DNA of 64,000 nucleotides from Enterobacter sp. BIGb0383 (GCF_003751845.1 NZ_RJKQ01000001.1:1054001-1118000), one strand, 5' to 3'. Shown: positions 8,848 to 20,592, counted from the stretch's first letter. Translations and numbers: made by a program. Notes: a model not told the origin generated them from the letters alone.

Positions 8848-9254
8848 GCGCTCTCCTTAATAAAATAATTATATTACAGCGACAGGCCGGAAGCCCGTAT
8901 TCGCAAAAAATCAACTTTCTGATTCTAAACACAAATTTTAAAATCATTAAACAATGCGCGGCGCTTTACGGAAATATCTCAGGATAAAGCCAACGCATTT
9001 CGCGGCATGGATGACGTGACAAAAATTTATCGGTGTATGAAACAACAAACCAGGAAGAGGAGCGAAAGAAGCACTGTGGGAAGAGAACGACTTTACTAAA
9101 CGACTTCAGATAATTTCTGATTATCAAACCATCGACAGATTAACGCACGTCGGCATTTTAAATGCAAGCTATAAATTTCAGATAAGACATAAAGCGCGCC
9201 AACAGCGGCGCGCTTTATCACTAAAATCGTTATGCGGTAAGCCAGTAAAACTGA
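8848..9254. other. Intergenic region between ymcF and fliE
   Basis: 407 bases, AT-rich on the ymcF side. It should hold the ymcF promoter and leader, but I cannot place -35/-10 elements with confidence. The only clear structure is the inverted repeat at 9189-9218. No coding frame with a family match was seen. Confidence 0.6.
9189..9218 (-). terminator. Probable fliE terminator
   Basis: Perfect 12-bp inverted repeat (9189-9200 with 9207-9218) with GC-rich core GGCGCGC, 37 bases beyond the fliE stop. The T residues are within the stem ends rather than a separate run. Confidence 0.7.
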
Positions 9255-9572
9255 CTACACCTGCATCTGCATCACTTCCTGGTAAGCCGCTACCAGTTTG
9301 TTACGCACCTGGATGCCCATCTGCATTGATACAGACGCTTTCTGCATATCGGTCATTACGTCATTCAGCGCAATGCCCGGTTCACCGAGGGTAAACTTTT
9401 CTGCCTGCGCACGTGCCGCACCTTGCTTCTCGCTGATGCGATCGAGCGCGGCATGCAGCTGTCCGGCAAAGCTGACGCCCGAATCTGCCCCAGCACCAAC
9501 GCTTTGGTTGCGCGCGACCGATGCGGTGGCCTGCAGTTGACTGAGCACCCCTTCGATACCCTGAATCGCCAT
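9255..9572 (-). CDS. fliE: Flagellar hook-basal body protein FliE
   Basis: 105 aa. MS ring-rod junction protein, first substrate of the flagellar export gate. The C-terminus [20 protein letters not shown] with EVMQMQV is the family signature, and GGGGAAG precedes the ATG. It is transcribed divergently from fliF, as in E. coli. The 227-base divergent region should hold FlhDC-dependent class II promoters; I could not define the boxes. Confidence 0.96.
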   Translation of the reverse strand: MAIQGIEGVLSQLQATASVARNQSVGAGADSGVSFAGQLHAALDRISEKQGAARAQAEKFTLGEPGIALNDVMTDMQKASVSMQMGIQVRNKLVAAYQEVMQMQV

Positions 9573-9799
9573 GCTACTTCCCCTGATATTTTTTGACTCG
9601 GTGAGAGTAACAGCTTGTCAATAAGATAATGGCGGCAAATGACGGCAAAAAACTGGGTTATTTGGTCCATAGAAAATCCTGATTCATCAAATAATGATAT
9701 CGCCATCACTATGGAATTTTTGTCGTGTTTGCCGACTCGGGAGTCAGTTTTGCTTCAATACACCAATAACGTTATCCACCAGGTTCTACGAGGTGAGCA

Positions 9800-11512
9800 A
9801 TGAGTGCGACTGCAACAACTGCACCGCAGAATAAATCCCTCGAGTGGATCAATCGCCTGCGCGCTAACCCCAAAATCCCATTAATGGTGGCGGGTGCCGC
9901 CGCTGTTGCTATCGTTGTCGCGCTGGTACTGTGGGCGAAAAGCCCGGACTACCGCACCCTTTATAGTAATCTGGCCGATCAGGACGGGGGTGCCATCGTC
10001 ACCCAGTTGACCCAGATGAACGTTCCCTATCGTTTCTCTGATAACGGCTCCGCCATCGAAGTCCCGGCGGATAAAGTGCACGAGCTTCGTCTGCGTCTTG
10101 CCCAGCAGGGTCTGCCGAAAGGCGGCGCGGTCGGCTTCGAGCTGCTGGATCAGGAAAAATTCGGTATCAGCCAGTTCAGCGAGCAGGTGAACTACCAGCG
10201 TGCGCTGGAAGGTGAGCTGGCCCGTACCATCGAAACGCTTGGCCCGCTTAAAAGCGCCCGCGTTCACCTTGCCATGCCGAAACCATCGCTGTTTGTTCGT
10301 GAACAGAAATCGCCTTCCGCGTCGGTGACCGTTAACCTTGAACCGGGTCGCGCACTGGATGAAGGTCAAATCAGCGCGGTGGTACACCTTGTTTCCAGCG
10401 CCGTTGCGGGCTTACCGCCGGGCAACGTCACCCTGGTCGACCAGAGTGGACGCCTGCTGACCCAGTCCGGCACCACCGGACGCGACCTTAACGATGCCCA
10501 GCTGAAATATGCTGCCGACGTTGAAGGCCGCATTCAGCGCCGTATCGAAGCTATTCTCGGCCCGATTGTCGGCAACGGCAACGTGCATGCGCAGGTTACC
10601 GCCCTGCTCGATTTTGCCAATAAAGAGCAGACCGAAGAGCAATATCGTCCAAACGGCGATGCCGCTCAGCAGGCGCTGCGTTCGCGTCAGACCAATGAAA
10701 GTGACCAGATTGGCGGCCAGTATCCTGGCGGCGTACCTGGCGCACTCTCTAACCAGCCGGCACCGGCCAACGCAGGTCCGATCACCACGCCGCCAGCGGC
10801 AAACGCACAGAACGGACAGAACGGACAGCAGAACGCGCAGCAAAACGGTCAGCAGAATGCACAGCAGCAAACCGCAGCGACCCCTGCCGGTCCGCGTAAC
10901 ACTTCACGTAACGAAACGACCAACTATGAAGTTGACCGCACCATCCGCCACACCAAACAGAACATTGGCGATATCCAGCGTCTGTCGGTGGCCGTGGTGG
11001 TTAACTACCGTAATCTGCCGGACGGTAAGCCGCTGCCGCTGACCGCCGAGCAGATGAAGCAGATTGAAGACTTAACCCGCGAAGCGATGGGCTTCTCTGA
11101 TACCCGTGGCGATACCCTGAACGTGGTTAACTCGCAGTTTACCGCGAGCGACGAGACCGGTGGCGAACTGCCATTCTGGCAGACACAGGCCTTTATCGAT
11201 CAGATGCTTTCCGCCGGTCGTTGGTTAATCGTCCTGCTGGTGGCCTGGATCCTGTGGCGTAAAGCAGTTCGTCCGCAGCTGATTCGCCGTCAGGAAGAAG
11301 CGAAAGCGGCCCTTGAAGCAACTCGTATGCGCCAGGAAACAGAAGACTCAGTGGAAGTCACCCTCAGCAAAGACGAGCAGCATCAACAGCGTCGTGCTAA
11401 CCAGCGTCTGGGCGCTGAGGTGATGAGCCAGCGCGTACGTGAATTGTCAGACAACGATCCGCGCGTGGTTGCGCTGGTCATTCGCCAGTGGATGAGTAAC
11501 GAAAATGAGTAA
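9800..11512 (+). CDS. fliF: Flagellar MS-ring protein FliF
   Basis: 570 aa, usual length 552-560. Inner-membrane ring on which the motor is built. TM1 near residues 29-47 ([20 protein letters not shown]), then YscJ-like ring-building motifs ([20 protein letters not shown] and [20 protein letters not shown]). A Gln/Asn-rich low-complexity insert lies at about 323-365, with repeats of [11 protein letters not shown]2 is near 472-487 ([13 protein letters not shown]), and the cytoplasmic C-terminus binds FliG. The low-complexity insert probably explains the extra length. First gene of fliFGHIJK; its stop overlaps the fliG start. Confidence 0.97.
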   Translation: MSATATTAPQNKSLEWINRLRANPKIPLMVAGAAAVAIVVALVLWAKSPDYRTLYSNLADQDGGAIVTQLTQMNVPYRFSDNGSAIEVPADKVHELRLRLAQQGLPKGGAVGFELLDQEKFGISQFSEQVNYQRALEGELARTIETLGPLKSARVHLAMPKPSLFVREQKSPSASVTVNLEPGRALDEGQISAVVHLVSSAVAGLPPGNVTLVDQSGRLLTQSGTTGRDLNDAQLKYAADVEGRIQRRIEAILGPIVGNGNVHAQVTALLDFANKEQTEEQYRPNGDAAQQALRSRQTNESDQIGGQYPGGVPGALSNQPAPANAGPITTPPAANAQNGQNGQQNAQQNGQQNAQQQTAATPAGPRNTSRNETTNYEVDRTIRHTKQNIGDIQRLSVAVVVNYRNLPDGKPLPLTAEQMKQIEDLTREAMGFSDTRGDTLNVVNSQFTASDETGGELPFWQTQAFIDQMLSAGRWLIVLLVAWILWRKAVRPQLIRRQEEAKAALEATRMRQETEDSVEVTLSKDEQHQQRRANQRLGAEVMSQRVRELSDNDPRVVALVIRQWMSNENE

Positions 11513-12500
11513 TCTGACCGGAACGGAAAAAAGCGTCATTCTGCTGATGACCATCGGCGAAGACCGTGCGGCAGAGGTGTTTAAACACCTCTCCCCTCGT
11601 GAAGTTCAGCACCTCAGCTCGGCGATGGCCAACGTGCGGCAGATTTCCAACCAGCAGCTGACCCAGGTGCTGCAGGAATTTGAGCAGGATGCCGAGCAGT
11701 ACACCGCGCTGAACATCAACACCAACGACTACCTGCGTTCGGTGCTAGTGAAAGCCCTGGGCGAAGAGCGTGCCTCCAGCCTGCTGGAAGATATTCTCGA
11801 AACCCGCGATACCGCCAGCGGTATCGAAACGCTCAACTTTATGGAGCCTCAGAGCGCGGCAGACCTTATCCGCGACGAGCACCCGCAGATTATCGCGACC
11901 ATTCTTGTGCATCTTAAGCGTGGTCAGGCGGCCGATATTCTGGCCCTCTTCGACGAGCGCCTGCGTAACGACGTGATGCTGCGTATTGCCACCTTCGGCG
12001 GCGTCCAGCCGGCGGCGCTGGCGGAACTGACCGAAGTGCTTAACAGCCTCCTCGACGGCCAGAACCTCAAGCGCAGCAAAATGGGCGGCGTGAGAACCGC
12101 GGCGGAAATCATCAACCTGATGAAGACCCAGCAGGAAGAAGCCGTTATTACCGCCGTTCGCGAATTCGACGGCGAACTGGCGCAGAAAATTATCGACGAG
12201 ATGTTCCTGTTCGAAAACCTGGTCGAAGTGGACGATCGCAGTATCCAGCGCCTGCTGCAGGAAGTGGACTCCGAATCGCTGCTTATCGCCCTCAAAGGCG
12301 CCGAACAGCCGCTGCGCGAGAAATTCCTGCGCAACATGTCTCAGCGTGCTGCGGACATCCTGCGCGACGACCTTGCCAACCGTGGCCCGGTCCGTCTCTC
12401 TCAGGTGGAGAACGAACAGAAAGCTATCCTGCTTATCGTGCGTCGTCTGGCCGAAACCGGCGAGATGGTAATTGGCAGCGGCGAGGATACCTATGTCTAA
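11505..12500 (+). CDS. fliG: Flagellar motor switch protein FliG
   Basis: 331 aa, full length. Rotor protein linking FliF to FliM and contacting MotA. N-terminal [20 protein letters not shown], middle [13 protein letters not shown] with the [14 protein letters not shown] segment, and C-terminal charged helix [23 protein letters not shown]. Its start overlaps the fliF stop by 8 bases. Confidence 0.98.
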   Translation: MSNLTGTEKSVILLMTIGEDRAAEVFKHLSPREVQHLSSAMANVRQISNQQLTQVLQEFEQDAEQYTALNINTNDYLRSVLVKALGEERASSLLEDILETRDTASGIETLNFMEPQSAADLIRDEHPQIIATILVHLKRGQAADILALFDERLRNDVMLRIATFGGVQPAALAELTEVLNSLLDGQNLKRSKMGGVRTAAEIINLMKTQQEEAVITAVREFDGELAQKIIDEMFLFENLVEVDDRSIQRLLQEVDSESLLIALKGAEQPLREKFLRNMSQRAADILRDDLANRGPVRLSQVENEQKAILLIVRRLAETGEMVIGSGEDTYV

Positions 12501-13200
12501 CCAGCCGCAGTGGAAAGTCTGGAGGCCTGATGACCTCCTTCCACCGATGACGGAATTTGTTCCGCAGGTGCTTATTGAGCAGCCGCTGGATGCGGAAGAA
12601 GACGAAGAAGAGCTGTCTGCCGAGCAGCTGCAACAGCAGCAGCTGGCGCAGATTCAGATTCAGGCGCACGAACAGGGTTATAACCACGGTCTGGCCGAAG
12701 GTCGTAAACTCGGCCAGGACCAGGGTTATCAGGAAGGGCTGGCCCAGGGTCTGGAGCAGGGTCGACTTCAGGCCCAGCAGCAGCAGGCACCGATTCATGC
12801 CCGCATGCAGCAACTGGTGAGCGAATTTCAGAACACCCTTGACGCGCTGGACAGCGTTATCGCCTCGCGTCTGATGCAGATGGCGTTGGAAGCGGCACGT
12901 CAGGTCATTGGCTATTCGCCTTCCGTCGACAACTCGGCGCTGATTAAACAGATTCAGCTCTTGCTGCAGCAGGAGCCGCTGTTTAGCGGTAAACCGCAGC
13001 TGCGCGTGCATCCTGACGATCTCCAGCGTGTCGAAGATATGCTGGGGGCGACCCTCAGCCTGCACGGCTGGCGCCTGCGCGCCGATCCGACCCTGCATCC
13101 GGGCGGCTGCAAAGTCTCTGCGGATGAAGGCGATCTGGATGCCAGCGTCGCCACTCGCTGGCAGGAACTGTGCCGCCTGGCGGCACCGGGAGCCTGCTGA
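12493..13200 (+). CDS. fliH: Flagellar export ATPase regulator FliH
   Basis: 235 aa from ATG 12493, overlapping the fliG stop by 8 bases. The frame is open 7 codons further up, but [18 protein letters not shown] is the family N-terminus. An Asp/Glu- and Gln-rich stretch is followed by GxxxG-like repeats ([20 protein letters not shown]) and a Gln-rich coiled coil. The C-terminal domain binds FliI. It forms the stator of the export ATPase. Confidence 0.95.
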   Translation: MSNQPQWKVWRPDDLLPPMTEFVPQVLIEQPLDAEEDEEELSAEQLQQQQLAQIQIQAHEQGYNHGLAEGRKLGQDQGYQEGLAQGLEQGRLQAQQQQAPIHARMQQLVSEFQNTLDALDSVIASRLMQMALEAARQVIGYSPSVDNSALIKQIQLLLQQEPLFSGKPQLRVHPDDLQRVEDMLGATLSLHGWRLRADPTLHPGGCKVSADEGDLDASVATRWQELCRLAAPGAC

Positions 13201-14570
13201 TGACCTCCCGACTGACGCGCTGGCTGACCACGCTGGATAATTTTGAAGCGAAGATGGCCCAGCTGCCCGCAACGCGCCGCTATGGCCGACTGACCCGGGC
13301 GACCGGTCTGGTCCTTGAAGCCACCGGCCTGCAGCTCCCGCTGGGCGCAACCTGCATTATTGAGCGCCACGACGGCACTGAAATGCGCGAAGTCGAAAGC
13401 GAAGTCGTCGGGTTTAATGGACAGCGGCTGTTCCTGATGCCGCTGGAAGAAGTCGAAGGTATTTTGCCCGGCGCTCGCGTCTACGCGCGCAGCACCTTTG
13501 GCGAAGGCCTGCAAAGCGGTAAGCAACTGCCGCTTGGCCCTGCCCTGCTCGGTCGCGTCCTGGACGGTGCCGGTAAACCGCTGGACGGCCTGCCCTCGCC
13601 CGATACCACCGAAACCGGCGCGCTGATCACCCAGCCGTTTAACCCGCTGCAGCGTACCGCCATCGAACACGTGCTCGATACCGGCGTGCGCCCGATTAAC
13701 GCCCTGCTCACCGTTGGTCGCGGCCAGCGTATGGGCCTGTTCGCCGGTTCCGGCGTGGGTAAAAGCGTCCTGCTCGGCATGATGGCCCGCTATACTCAGG
13801 CGGATGTCATCGTGGTCGGGCTGATCGGCGAACGTGGTCGTGAAGTAAAAGACTTTATTGAAAACATTCTCGGCGCTGAAGGTCGTGCCCGCTCGGTGGT
13901 TATCGCCGCCCCGGCCGATGTTTCACCGCTGCTGCGTATGCAGGGTGCCGCTTACGCCACCCGTATCGCCGAAGATTTCCGCGATCGCGGTCAGCACGTC
14001 CTGCTGATTATGGACTCCCTGACCCGCTATGCGATGGCCCAGCGTGAAATCGCCCTGGCTATCGGCGAACCGCCAGCGACCAAAGGCTATCCGCCTTCGG
14101 TGTTCGCCAAACTGCCAGCGCTGGTTGAACGCGCCGGTAACGGTATTCATGGAGGCGGATCCATCACCGCTTTCTATACTGTATTAACCGAAGGCGACGA
14201 TCAGCAGGACCCGATTGCCGATTCGGCGCGCGCCATTCTCGATGGTCACATCGTGCTATCGCGCCGCCTGGCAGAAGCCGGTCACTATCCGGCCATCGAT
14301 ATTGAAGCCTCGATCAGCCGTGCGATGACATCGCTGATCACTGAACAGCACTATGCGCGCGTGAGACACTTTAAGCAGTTGCTTTCCAGTTTCCAGCGCA
14401 ACCGCGATCTGGTCAGCGTGGGCGCCTACGCCCGGGGCAGCGACCCTATGCTGGATAAGGCCATTGCCCTGTGGCCACAACTGGAATCGTACCTTCAGCA
14501 GGGTATTTACGAACAAGCAGGCTGGGAAGATTCGCTGCAGGCACTTGAGCTTATCTTCCCAACGGCGTAA
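13200..14570 (+). CDS. fliI: Flagellum-specific ATPase FliI
   Basis: 456 aa from ATG 13200 ([20 protein letters not shown]), which overlaps the fliH TGA. The frame extends 10 codons further up, but the family start is here. F1-beta-like ATPase of the export apparatus: Walker [16 protein letters not shown], catalytic Glu in [13 protein letters not shown], Walker [14 protein letters not shown]. Cytoplasmic; works with FliH and FliJ. Confidence 0.98.
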   Translation: MTSRLTRWLTTLDNFEAKMAQLPATRRYGRLTRATGLVLEATGLQLPLGATCIIERHDGTEMREVESEVVGFNGQRLFLMPLEEVEGILPGARVYARSTFGEGLQSGKQLPLGPALLGRVLDGAGKPLDGLPSPDTTETGALITQPFNPLQRTAIEHVLDTGVRPINALLTVGRGQRMGLFAGSGVGKSVLLGMMARYTQADVIVVGLIGERGREVKDFIENILGAEGRARSVVIAAPADVSPLLRMQGAAYATRIAEDFRDRGQHVLLIMDSLTRYAMAQREIALAIGEPPATKGYPPSVFAKLPALVERAGNGIHGGGSITAFYTVLTEGDDQQDPIADSARAILDGHIVLSRRLAEAGHYPAIDIEASISRAMTSLITEQHYARVRHFKQLLSSFQRNRDLVSVGAYARGSDPMLDKAIALWPQLESYLQQGIYEQAGWEDSLQALELIFPTA

Positions 14571-14591
14571 TGATGCGGGAGATCGACGATT

Positions 14592-15035
14592 ATGACGCAG
14601 AATGGCGCTTTAACAACGCTGAAAGAACTGGCCGAAAAAGAAGTTGAAAGTGCAGCGATTCAGCTAGGCGATATGCGACGCGGCTGCCAGCAGGCCGAAG
14701 AGCAGCTAAAAATGTTGATTGATTATCAGCATGAGTACAGTCTGAACCTGAATAGCGACATGAGTCAGGGTATCGGCAGCCAGCGATGGCTGAACTACCA
14801 GCAGTTTATTCAGACGCTGGAAAAAGCCATTGACCAGCACCGGATGCAGCTGGCGCAGTGGACAAAAAAAGTTGAGCTGGCGCTCGACTTCTGGCGTGAA
14901 AAGAAACAACGTTTGCAGGCGTGGCAGACACTACAGGACAGACAGGCTGCCGCAGCATTGCTGGCGGAAAACCGTCTTGACCAGAAAAAAATGGATGAGT
15001 TTGCCCAGCGGGCAACCATGAGGAAACCCGAATGA
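14592..15035 (+). CDS. fliJ: Flagellar export stalk protein FliJ
   Basis: 147 aa, almost entirely coiled coil (for example [20 protein letters not shown]), as expected for the central stalk of the FliI hexamer and FlhA activator. The family C-terminus [13 protein letters not shown] is present. It overlaps fliK by 4 bases (ATGA). Confidence 0.96.
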   Translation: MTQNGALTTLKELAEKEVESAAIQLGDMRRGCQQAEEQLKMLIDYQHEYSLNLNSDMSQGIGSQRWLNYQQFIQTLEKAIDQHRMQLAQWTKKVELALDFWREKKQRLQAWQTLQDRQAAAALLAENRLDQKKMDEFAQRATMRKPE

Positions 15036-16276
15036 TTTCTTTGCCAAAAATTGTAGCAAGCGATGCCGATACCTCGATCTTTGGCCAGTCGGCCAAAGGC
15101 GGAGACGGCGCGCAGGATTTTCTGGCTTTGCTGGCTGGTGCGCTGGGTGATGGCGCGATGCAGGGCGATAAAGCCCTTTCTCTGGCGGATTTACAGGCCG
15201 CAGGCGCGCGTCTGCAAAAAGGCCTGCCGGATCTTGCTGCGGGTAAAGACGCTAAGCTGGCGCTGAACGCAAAACTCAACGAGCTTCTGGCCCACCAGGA
15301 CACTCTGGCCGACGATTCGCTGGCTCAGCTGACCGCCGGGCAGAGCCTGCTGACGGGTCTGACGACAACACCGCTGAAAACCGATGCGCTGAGTGCCCTG
15401 TCCAAAAGCGCCCAGCGTGGCAGCGATCTGACCGCCGATGTCGACAGCTCTCTGAGCGAAGAAGAGCTGGCTGGCCTGAGCGCCCTGCTGGCGATGCTCC
15501 CGCATCAGCAGACCGCAACCACCACGCCGACGACGGCAGCGGCCGCTGGCGGCACCGCTTCTCTGGCTTCTGCAGCCGCCGCATCCGCAAAAGGTGCCCT
15601 GAGCACTGATGCCGCAGCACTGGCGGCGGGTAAAGGTAAAGACAGCAACGCGGCAGCAAAAGGTAACGACATGACGACCTTTGCGCAGCAGCTGGCCGCC
15701 GCGCCGGTGAACGCGACGAAGGTAGAGGTTGACACGACCCCGACGCCAACCGCGCCGACAATCATCGCGGCACCGTCCGCTGCCAGCCATATCACCGCAG
15801 CCGCGCCGTCGGGTATTGCCGCACCGCTGATTAACGCTCCGCTCGGCAGTCCGGACTGGCAGCAGTCGGTCAGCCAGCATATAACAATGTTCACCCGTCA
15901 GGGCCAGCAGACCGCCGAGCTGCGTCTGCACCCTGAAGATCTGGGCCAGATCCAGATCACCCTGAAGCTTGATGACAACCAGGCTCAGCTACAGATGATT
16001 TCTGCCCACAGCCACGTGCGTGCGGCGCTGGAAGCGGCTCTGCCGGTTCTGCGCACCCATCTGGCAGAGAGCGGCATTCAGCTGGGCCAGAGCAGCATCA
16101 GCAGTGAAAGCTTTGCCGGACAGCAGCAATCCTCCTCTCAACAGCAGCAGCAGGCGCAGCGTTCCGGAACATCCGGCACGGGCAATTTTGGCGCTGAAGA
16201 GGATGAGCCCCTGAATGTCCCGGCCAGCCTGCAGTCCGTCGCTCGAGGGAATGGCGCGGTCGATATCTTCGCCTAA
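15032..16276 (+). CDS. fliK: Flagellar hook-length control protein FliK
   Basis: 414 aa. Secreted ruler that sets hook length and switches export specificity through FlhB. Long Ala/Thr-rich low-complexity middle (about 150-270), as usual for this fast-evolving protein. Conserved C-terminal domain near 290-350 with [20 protein letters not shown] and [20 protein letters not shown], then a Gln/Ser tail. Last gene of fliFGHIJK. Confidence 0.96.
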   Translation: MISLPKIVASDADTSIFGQSAKGGDGAQDFLALLAGALGDGAMQGDKALSLADLQAAGARLQKGLPDLAAGKDAKLALNAKLNELLAHQDTLADDSLAQLTAGQSLLTGLTTTPLKTDALSALSKSAQRGSDLTADVDSSLSEEELAGLSALLAMLPHQQTATTTPTTAAAAGGTASLASAAAASAKGALSTDAAALAAGKGKDSNAAAKGNDMTTFAQQLAAAPVNATKVEVDTTPTPTAPTIIAAPSAASHITAAAPSGIAAPLINAPLGSPDWQQSVSQHITMFTRQGQQTAELRLHPEDLGQIQITLKLDDNQAQLQMISAHSHVRAALEAALPVLRTHLAESGIQLGQSSISSESFAGQQQSSSQQQQQAQRSGTSGTGNFGAEEDEPLNVPASLQSVARGNGAVDIFA

Positions 16277-16380
16277 CGCCAGAGGTAGCGTGATTATCCT
16301 CGTCTTTTCCACGCTTTGACGTGGACAGGACACGGGATAATCAGGCCATAAGCAGTACCGAAACAGGAAGCCCGTATCAG
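16277..16380 (+). promoter_or_regulatory. fliK-fliL intergenic region with nested inverted repeats
   Basis: 104 bases. TGATTATCC (16291-16299) and GGATAATCA (16335-16343) are perfect 9-bp arms, and inside them TCCACG (16308-16313) pairs with CGTGGA (16320-16325). In E. coli fliLMNOPQR has its own FlhDC-dependent promoter, so the outer arms may be the activator's binding repeats. A terminator or attenuator for fliK is the alternative, but there is no T-run. Confidence 0.5.
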
Positions 16381-16851
16381 ATGACTGACTCAGCCCTCAA
16401 CAAAAAACGTAAGCGTTCTATCTGGATCCCGCTGTTGGTGTTGATCACCCTCGCCGCCTGCGCTACCGCGGGCTATAGTTACTGGCGTATGCATCAGGAG
16501 CCGTCTGCGCCAGCCGCAGCCGCAGAACCACCGCCGCCGCCGACGCCGGTCTTTTTCGCGCTGGATACGTTTACCGTAAACCTTGGCGATGCCGATCGGG
16601 TGCTGTATGTGGGTATCACCCTGCGTCTGAAAGACGATGCAACCCGTGCACGTATCAGCGAATACCTGCCGGATGTGCGCAGCCGTCTGTTGTTGCTTTT
16701 CTCTCGTCAGGATGCGACTCAGCTTGCGACCGATGCCGGTAAACAGAATCTGGTCAACGCGATAAAAGAAACCATCGCGCCGCCACTGGTCCCGGGTCAG
16801 CCGAAGCAGGAAGTCACTGACGTTCTGTATACAGCTTTCATTTTGCGGTAA
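16381..16851 (+). CDS. fliL: Flagellar stator-associated protein FliL
   Basis: 156 aa from ATG 16381 ([13 protein letters not shown]), the family start; the frame is open 20 codons further up into the intergenic repeat. One TM helix ([20 protein letters not shown]), then a proline-rich linker ([10 protein letters not shown]) and the periplasmic stomatin-like domain ending [12 protein letters not shown]. Supports stator function at the MS ring. First gene of fliLMNOPQR. Confidence 0.95.
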   Translation: MTDSALNKKRKRSIWIPLLVLITLAACATAGYSYWRMHQEPSAPAAAAEPPPPPTPVFFALDTFTVNLGDADRVLYVGITLRLKDDATRARISEYLPDVRSRLLLLFSRQDATQLATDAGKQNLVNAIKETIAPPLVPGQPKQEVTDVLYTAFILR

Positions 16852-16855
16852 CGAC

Positions 16856-17860
16856 ATGGGCGATAGCATTCTCTCTCAGGCCGAAATTGATGCGCTGCTG
16901 AACGGCGACAGCGACAAGAGCGATGAACCGCAGTTGGGGGCAGCCGGTGACGGCGGAGTACGTCCTTATGACCCCAATACGCAACGTCGCGTTGTTCGTG
17001 AACGTCTGCAGGCGCTGGAAATCATTAACGAACGTTTTGCGCGTCAGTTCCGTATGGGACTGTTTAACCTGCTGCGTCGTAGCCCGGACATCACGGTAGG
17101 TGCCATCCGTATTCAGCCGTATCACGAATACGCACGTAACCTGCCGGTACCGACCAACCTTAACCTGATCCACCTGAAGCCGCTGCGCGGTACGGGTCTG
17201 TTCGTCTTCTCGCCAAGCCTGGTGTTTATCGCCGTGGATAACCTGTTTGGCGGCGACGGACGTTTCCCGACGAAGGTGGAAGGCCGTGAATTTACGCATA
17301 CGGAACAGCGTGTTATTAACCGTATGCTGAAACTGGCGCTGGAAGCTTACAGCGATGCATGGAAAGCCATTCACCCGCTCGACGTGGAGTATGTGCGTTC
17401 CGAAATGCAGGTGAAATTCACCAATATCACCACGTCACCTAACGACATCGTGATAAATACACCGTTCCATGTAGAAATCGGTAACCTGACGGGCGAGTTC
17501 AATATCTGTCTCCCCTTCAGCATGATTGAGCCGCTGCGTGAAACGCTGGTGAATCCGCCGCTGGAAAACTCCCGCCATGAAGATCAGAACTGGCGTGAAA
17601 ACCTGGTTCGTCAGGTTCAGCACTCTGAGCTGGAGCTGATTGCGAATTTTGCCGATGTTCCTCTGCGCCTGTCGCAGATCCTGAAGCTGCAGCCAGGCGA
17701 CGTGCTGCCGATTGATAAACCCGATCGCATTATCGCCCATGTAGATGGCGTACCGGTACTGACAAGCCAGTATGGCACGGTTAACGGTCAGTACGCGCTG
17801 CGCGTAGAGCATTTGATCAACCCAATTTTGAACTCGCTGAACGAGGAACAGCCCAAATGA
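16856..17860 (+). CDS. fliM: Flagellar motor switch protein FliM
   Basis: 334 aa. C-ring protein. The N-terminal CheY-P-binding peptide is intact (LSQAEIDALLNG). The GGXGRFPTK segment (FGGDGRFPTK) and the C-terminal SpoA-like domain that meets FliN are present. Overlaps fliN by 4 bases (ATGA). Confidence 0.98.
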   Translation: MGDSILSQAEIDALLNGDSDKSDEPQLGAAGDGGVRPYDPNTQRRVVRERLQALEIINERFARQFRMGLFNLLRRSPDITVGAIRIQPYHEYARNLPVPTNLNLIHLKPLRGTGLFVFSPSLVFIAVDNLFGGDGRFPTKVEGREFTHTEQRVINRMLKLALEAYSDAWKAIHPLDVEYVRSEMQVKFTNITTSPNDIVINTPFHVEIGNLTGEFNICLPFSMIEPLRETLVNPPLENSRHEDQNWRENLVRQVQHSELELIANFADVPLRLSQILKLQPGDVLPIDKPDRIIAHVDGVPVLTSQYGTVNGQYALRVEHLINPILNSLNEEQPK

Positions 17861-18276
17861 GTGATATGAATAATCCGTCCGACGAGAACAATGGAGCACT
17901 GGACGATCTGTGGGCTGATGCATTGAACGAGCAACAAACCACCACCAGCGGCAATAAAAGCCCGGCTGACTCCGTATTTCAGCAGCTTGGCGGTGGCGAT
18001 GTCAGCGGTACGCTGCAGGATATCGACCTGATCATGGATATTCCGGTCAAGCTGACCGTTGAACTGGGTCGTACCCGGATGACCATCAAAGAGCTGCTGC
18101 GCCTGACGCAGGGTTCCGTGGTGTCGCTGGAAGGTCTGGCGGGTGAACCGCTGGATATCCTGATCAACGGCTACCTGATTGCCCAGGGTGAAGTTGTGGT
18201 GGTTGCGGATAAATACGGCGTGCGTATTACCGATATCATCACGCCGTCCGAGCGTATGCGCCGCCTGAGCCGTTAA
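17857..18276 (+). CDS. fliN: Flagellar motor switch protein FliN
   Basis: 139 aa. Acidic N-terminus, then a SpoA domain (DIDLIMDIPVKLTVELGRTR, later DILINGYLIAQGEVVVVADK). Forms the lower C-ring with FliM and docks FliH. Confidence 0.98.
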   Translation: MSDMNNPSDENNGALDDLWADALNEQQTTTSGNKSPADSVFQQLGGGDVSGTLQDIDLIMDIPVKLTVELGRTRMTIKELLRLTQGSVVSLEGLAGEPLDILINGYLIAQGEVVVVADKYGVRITDIITPSERMRRLSR

Positions 18277-18277
18277 G

Positions 18278-18652
18278 ATGAAAACCCAGGCGACGGTCAC
18301 ACAGCCTGCTGCGGCCCCCAGCTCTCCGCTGGTGCAGGTCAGCAGCGCGCTGTTTGGCATTATACTGCTGATACTCGCCGCCGCCTGGCTGGCAAAGCGT
18401 TTAGGTATGGGCGTCAAAGGCGCCAGCACCCGCGGCCTGAAAGTCAGCGCCGCGACTTCGCTGGGCCCGCGTGAGCGCGTGGTGATTGTCGATGTTGAAG
18501 ACGCAAGGCTGGTGCTTGGCGTCACTTCAGCACAGATCACCCTGCTGCACACGCTTCCCCCTGCTCCGCCGCAAAGCGCAGAGCCGAAAGCCGCCGCCAG
18601 CGATTTTCCGTCACTGATGAAGTCAATACTCAAGCGTTCCGGGAGATCCTGA
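18278..18652 (+). CDS. fliO: Flagellar export assembly protein FliO
   Basis: 124 aa with one N-terminal TM helix ([20 protein letters not shown]) and a small cytoplasmic domain ([20 protein letters not shown]). Chaperone for building the FliP ring. It ends on the fliP start codon. Confidence 0.95.
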   Translation: MKTQATVTQPAAAPSSPLVQVSSALFGIILLILAAAWLAKRLGMGVKGASTRGLKVSAATSLGPRERVVIVDVEDARLVLGVTSAQITLLHTLPPAPPQSAEPKAAASDFPSLMKSILKRSGRS

Positions 18653-19389
18653 TGCGCCGTTTGTTATGCCTGTTGCTGGCCGGACTTTGGCTGGTGGCAC
18701 CCTCTGCCTTTGCGCAATTACCGGGCTTAGTCACCCAGCCGCTGCCGGGCGGAGGCCAGACCTGGTCGCTGCCGGTGCAGACCCTGGTCTTTATTACCTC
18801 ACTGACCTTCCTGCCCGCCATTCTCCTGATGATGACCAGCTTCACCCGCATCATCATTGTTTTTGGCCTGCTGCGTAACGCTCTTGGCACGCCTTCTGCA
18901 CCGCCTAACCAGGTGCTGCTGGGACTGGCCCTGTTTTTGACCTTTTTTATCATGTCGCCGGTTATCGATAAGATCTATACCGACGCCTATCAGCCGTTCA
19001 GCCAGAACCAGATTTCAATGGATGTGGCGATAGAGCGCGGCGCTCAGCCGCTGCGTGAATTTATGCTGCGCCAGACGCGTGAGGCCGACCTGGCCCTGTT
19101 TGCACGCCTGTCGAATACCGGCACGCTGCAGGGACCGGAAGAAGTCCCCATGCGCATCCTGCTTCCGGCCTATGTGACCAGCGAGCTGAAAACCGCCTTC
19201 CAGATTGGCTTTACCATTTTTATTCCGTTCCTGCTGATCGACCTGGTGATCGCCAGCGTGCTAATGGCACTGGGGATGATGATGGTGCCACCGGCAACCA
19301 TTGCGTTACCCTTTAAGCTAATGCTCTTCGTGCTGGTTGACGGCTGGCAGCTGCTGGTGGGATCGCTGGCGCAAAGTTTCTACAGTTGA
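18652..19389 (+). CDS. fliP: Flagellar export gate protein FliP
   Basis: 245 aa. Cleavable signal peptide ([14 protein letters not shown]) then the conserved membrane core: [37 protein letters not shown] and the C-terminal helices. Forms the pore of the gate with FliQ and FliR. Confidence 0.98.
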   Translation: MRRLLCLLLAGLWLVAPSAFAQLPGLVTQPLPGGGQTWSLPVQTLVFITSLTFLPAILLMMTSFTRIIIVFGLLRNALGTPSAPPNQVLLGLALFLTFFIMSPVIDKIYTDAYQPFSQNQISMDVAIERGAQPLREFMLRQTREADLALFARLSNTGTLQGPEEVPMRILLPAYVTSELKTAFQIGFTIFIPFLLIDLVIASVLMALGMMMVPPATIALPFKLMLFVLVDGWQLLVGSLAQSFYS

Positions 19390-19399
19390 GGAGCCGCAA

Positions 19400-19669
19400 A
19401 TGACGCCAGAATCGGTCATGATGATGGGGACAGAGGCCATGAAAGTGGCCCTGGCCCTGGCGGCACCGCTGCTGCTGGTTGCCCTTATCACCGGTCTTAT
19501 CATCAGTATCCTGCAGGCCGCGACCCAGATTAACGAAATGACACTTTCGTTCATTCCGAAAATCGTTGCCGTGTTTATCGCCATCATCGTGGCCGGCCCC
19601 TGGATGCTGAATCTGCTGCTCGACTATATGCGCGGCCTGTTCACCAATCTGCCTTATATCATCGGCTAA
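19400..19669 (+). CDS. fliQ: Flagellar export gate protein FliQ
   Basis: 89 aa from ATG 19400 ([20 protein letters not shown]), preceded by GAGGAG. The longer upstream frame overlaps fliP and is not used. Two TM hairpin helices with the family motif [19 protein letters not shown]. Confidence 0.97.
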   Translation: MTPESVMMMGTEAMKVALALAAPLLLVALITGLIISILQAATQINEMTLSFIPKIVAVFIAIIVAGPWMLNLLLDYMRGLFTNLPYIIG

Positions 19670-19677
19670 GCGAACCT

Positions 19678-20478
19678 ATGGTAGAGATCAGTAGCGATCA
19701 GTGGGTGCAGTGGTTCAGTATGTATTTCTGGCCTCTGCTGCGCGTGCTGGCGCTTATCTCCACCGCCCCTATTCTGGCCGAACGCTCCATCCCGAAACGC
19801 GTGAAGCTCGGTCTGGGGGTGATGATTACGTATATTGTTGCCCCGACCCTGCCGCCCGCCGAAATCACACCGTTTTCCGGCGGGATGCTGTGGGTCGCCG
19901 CGCAGCAGATTATGATCGGTATTGCGCTGGGCTTTACCATGCAGTTCGCCTTTGCTGCGGTCCGTGCCGCGGGCGAGTATATTGGCCTGGCGATGGGCCT
20001 GTCGTTCGCCACCTTTATTGACCCCGGCAGCAAGCTGAACATGCCCGTGCTGGCGCGTTTAATCGATATGCTGGCGCTGCTGCTGTTTCTGACCTTTAAC
20101 GGCCACCTGTGGCTGATTTCGATGCTGGTGGATACCTTCCACACCCTGCCTATCGGCGGTGAGCCGCTGAGCAGCAATGCGTTTCTCGCCCTGACCCGCG
20201 CGGCAAGCATGATTTTCCTCAACGGATTGATGCTGGCGCTGCCCATTCTTACGCTGCTGCTGGCGCTTAACCTGGCCATGGGGATGCTCAACCGCATGGC
20301 GCCGCAGCTGTCGGTGTTTGTGATCGGTTTTCCCCTGACCCTGACGGTCGGTATTTTGCTGATGGCGGCGCTGATGCCGTTAATCGCGCCTTACTGTGAA
20401 CGTTTATTCAGCGAAGTTTTCAATCTGTTAGCGGATGTTGTTGGCGAACTGCCCACCTCCGGCGTCAGTTCACCCTGA
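19678..20478 (+). CDS. fliR: Flagellar export gate protein FliR
   Basis: 266 aa, multi-pass membrane protein of the FliPQR pore. Conserved segments: [40 protein letters not shown] and [20 protein letters not shown]. Last gene of the flagellar operon. Confidence 0.97.
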   Translation: MVEISSDQWVQWFSMYFWPLLRVLALISTAPILAERSIPKRVKLGLGVMITYIVAPTLPPAEITPFSGGMLWVAAQQIMIGIALGFTMQFAFAAVRAAGEYIGLAMGLSFATFIDPGSKLNMPVLARLIDMLALLLFLTFNGHLWLISMLVDTFHTLPIGGEPLSSNAFLALTRAASMIFLNGLMLALPILTLLLALNLAMGMLNRMAPQLSVFVIGFPLTLTVGILLMAALMPLIAPYCERLFSEVFNLLADVVGELPTSGVSSP

Positions 20479-20578
20479 GGAAAATCTTAAAATAAATCGT
20501 CAATAATTCAGCCAGGATATCCCTGGCGCGGTTTAATTGTTTTTACCTCACTCACAGAAGCTAATATTTACTTTACTT

Positions 20579-20592
20579 TAAGAAGATTCCTG
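20579..20592 (+). promoter_or_regulatory. RcsAB box upstream of rcsA
   Basis: TAAGAAGATTCCTG agrees with the RcsAB consensus TAAGAATATTCCTA at 12 of 14 positions and lies 150 bases before the rcsA ATG, supporting rcsA autoactivation with RcsB. The rest of the 263-base intergenic region is AT-rich, as expected for H-NS-silenced rcsA. Confidence 0.85.

Noticed and set aside
12433..13350. 305-codon open frame on the minus strand
   Set aside because: Antisense to fliG end, fliH and fliI start, which are certain.
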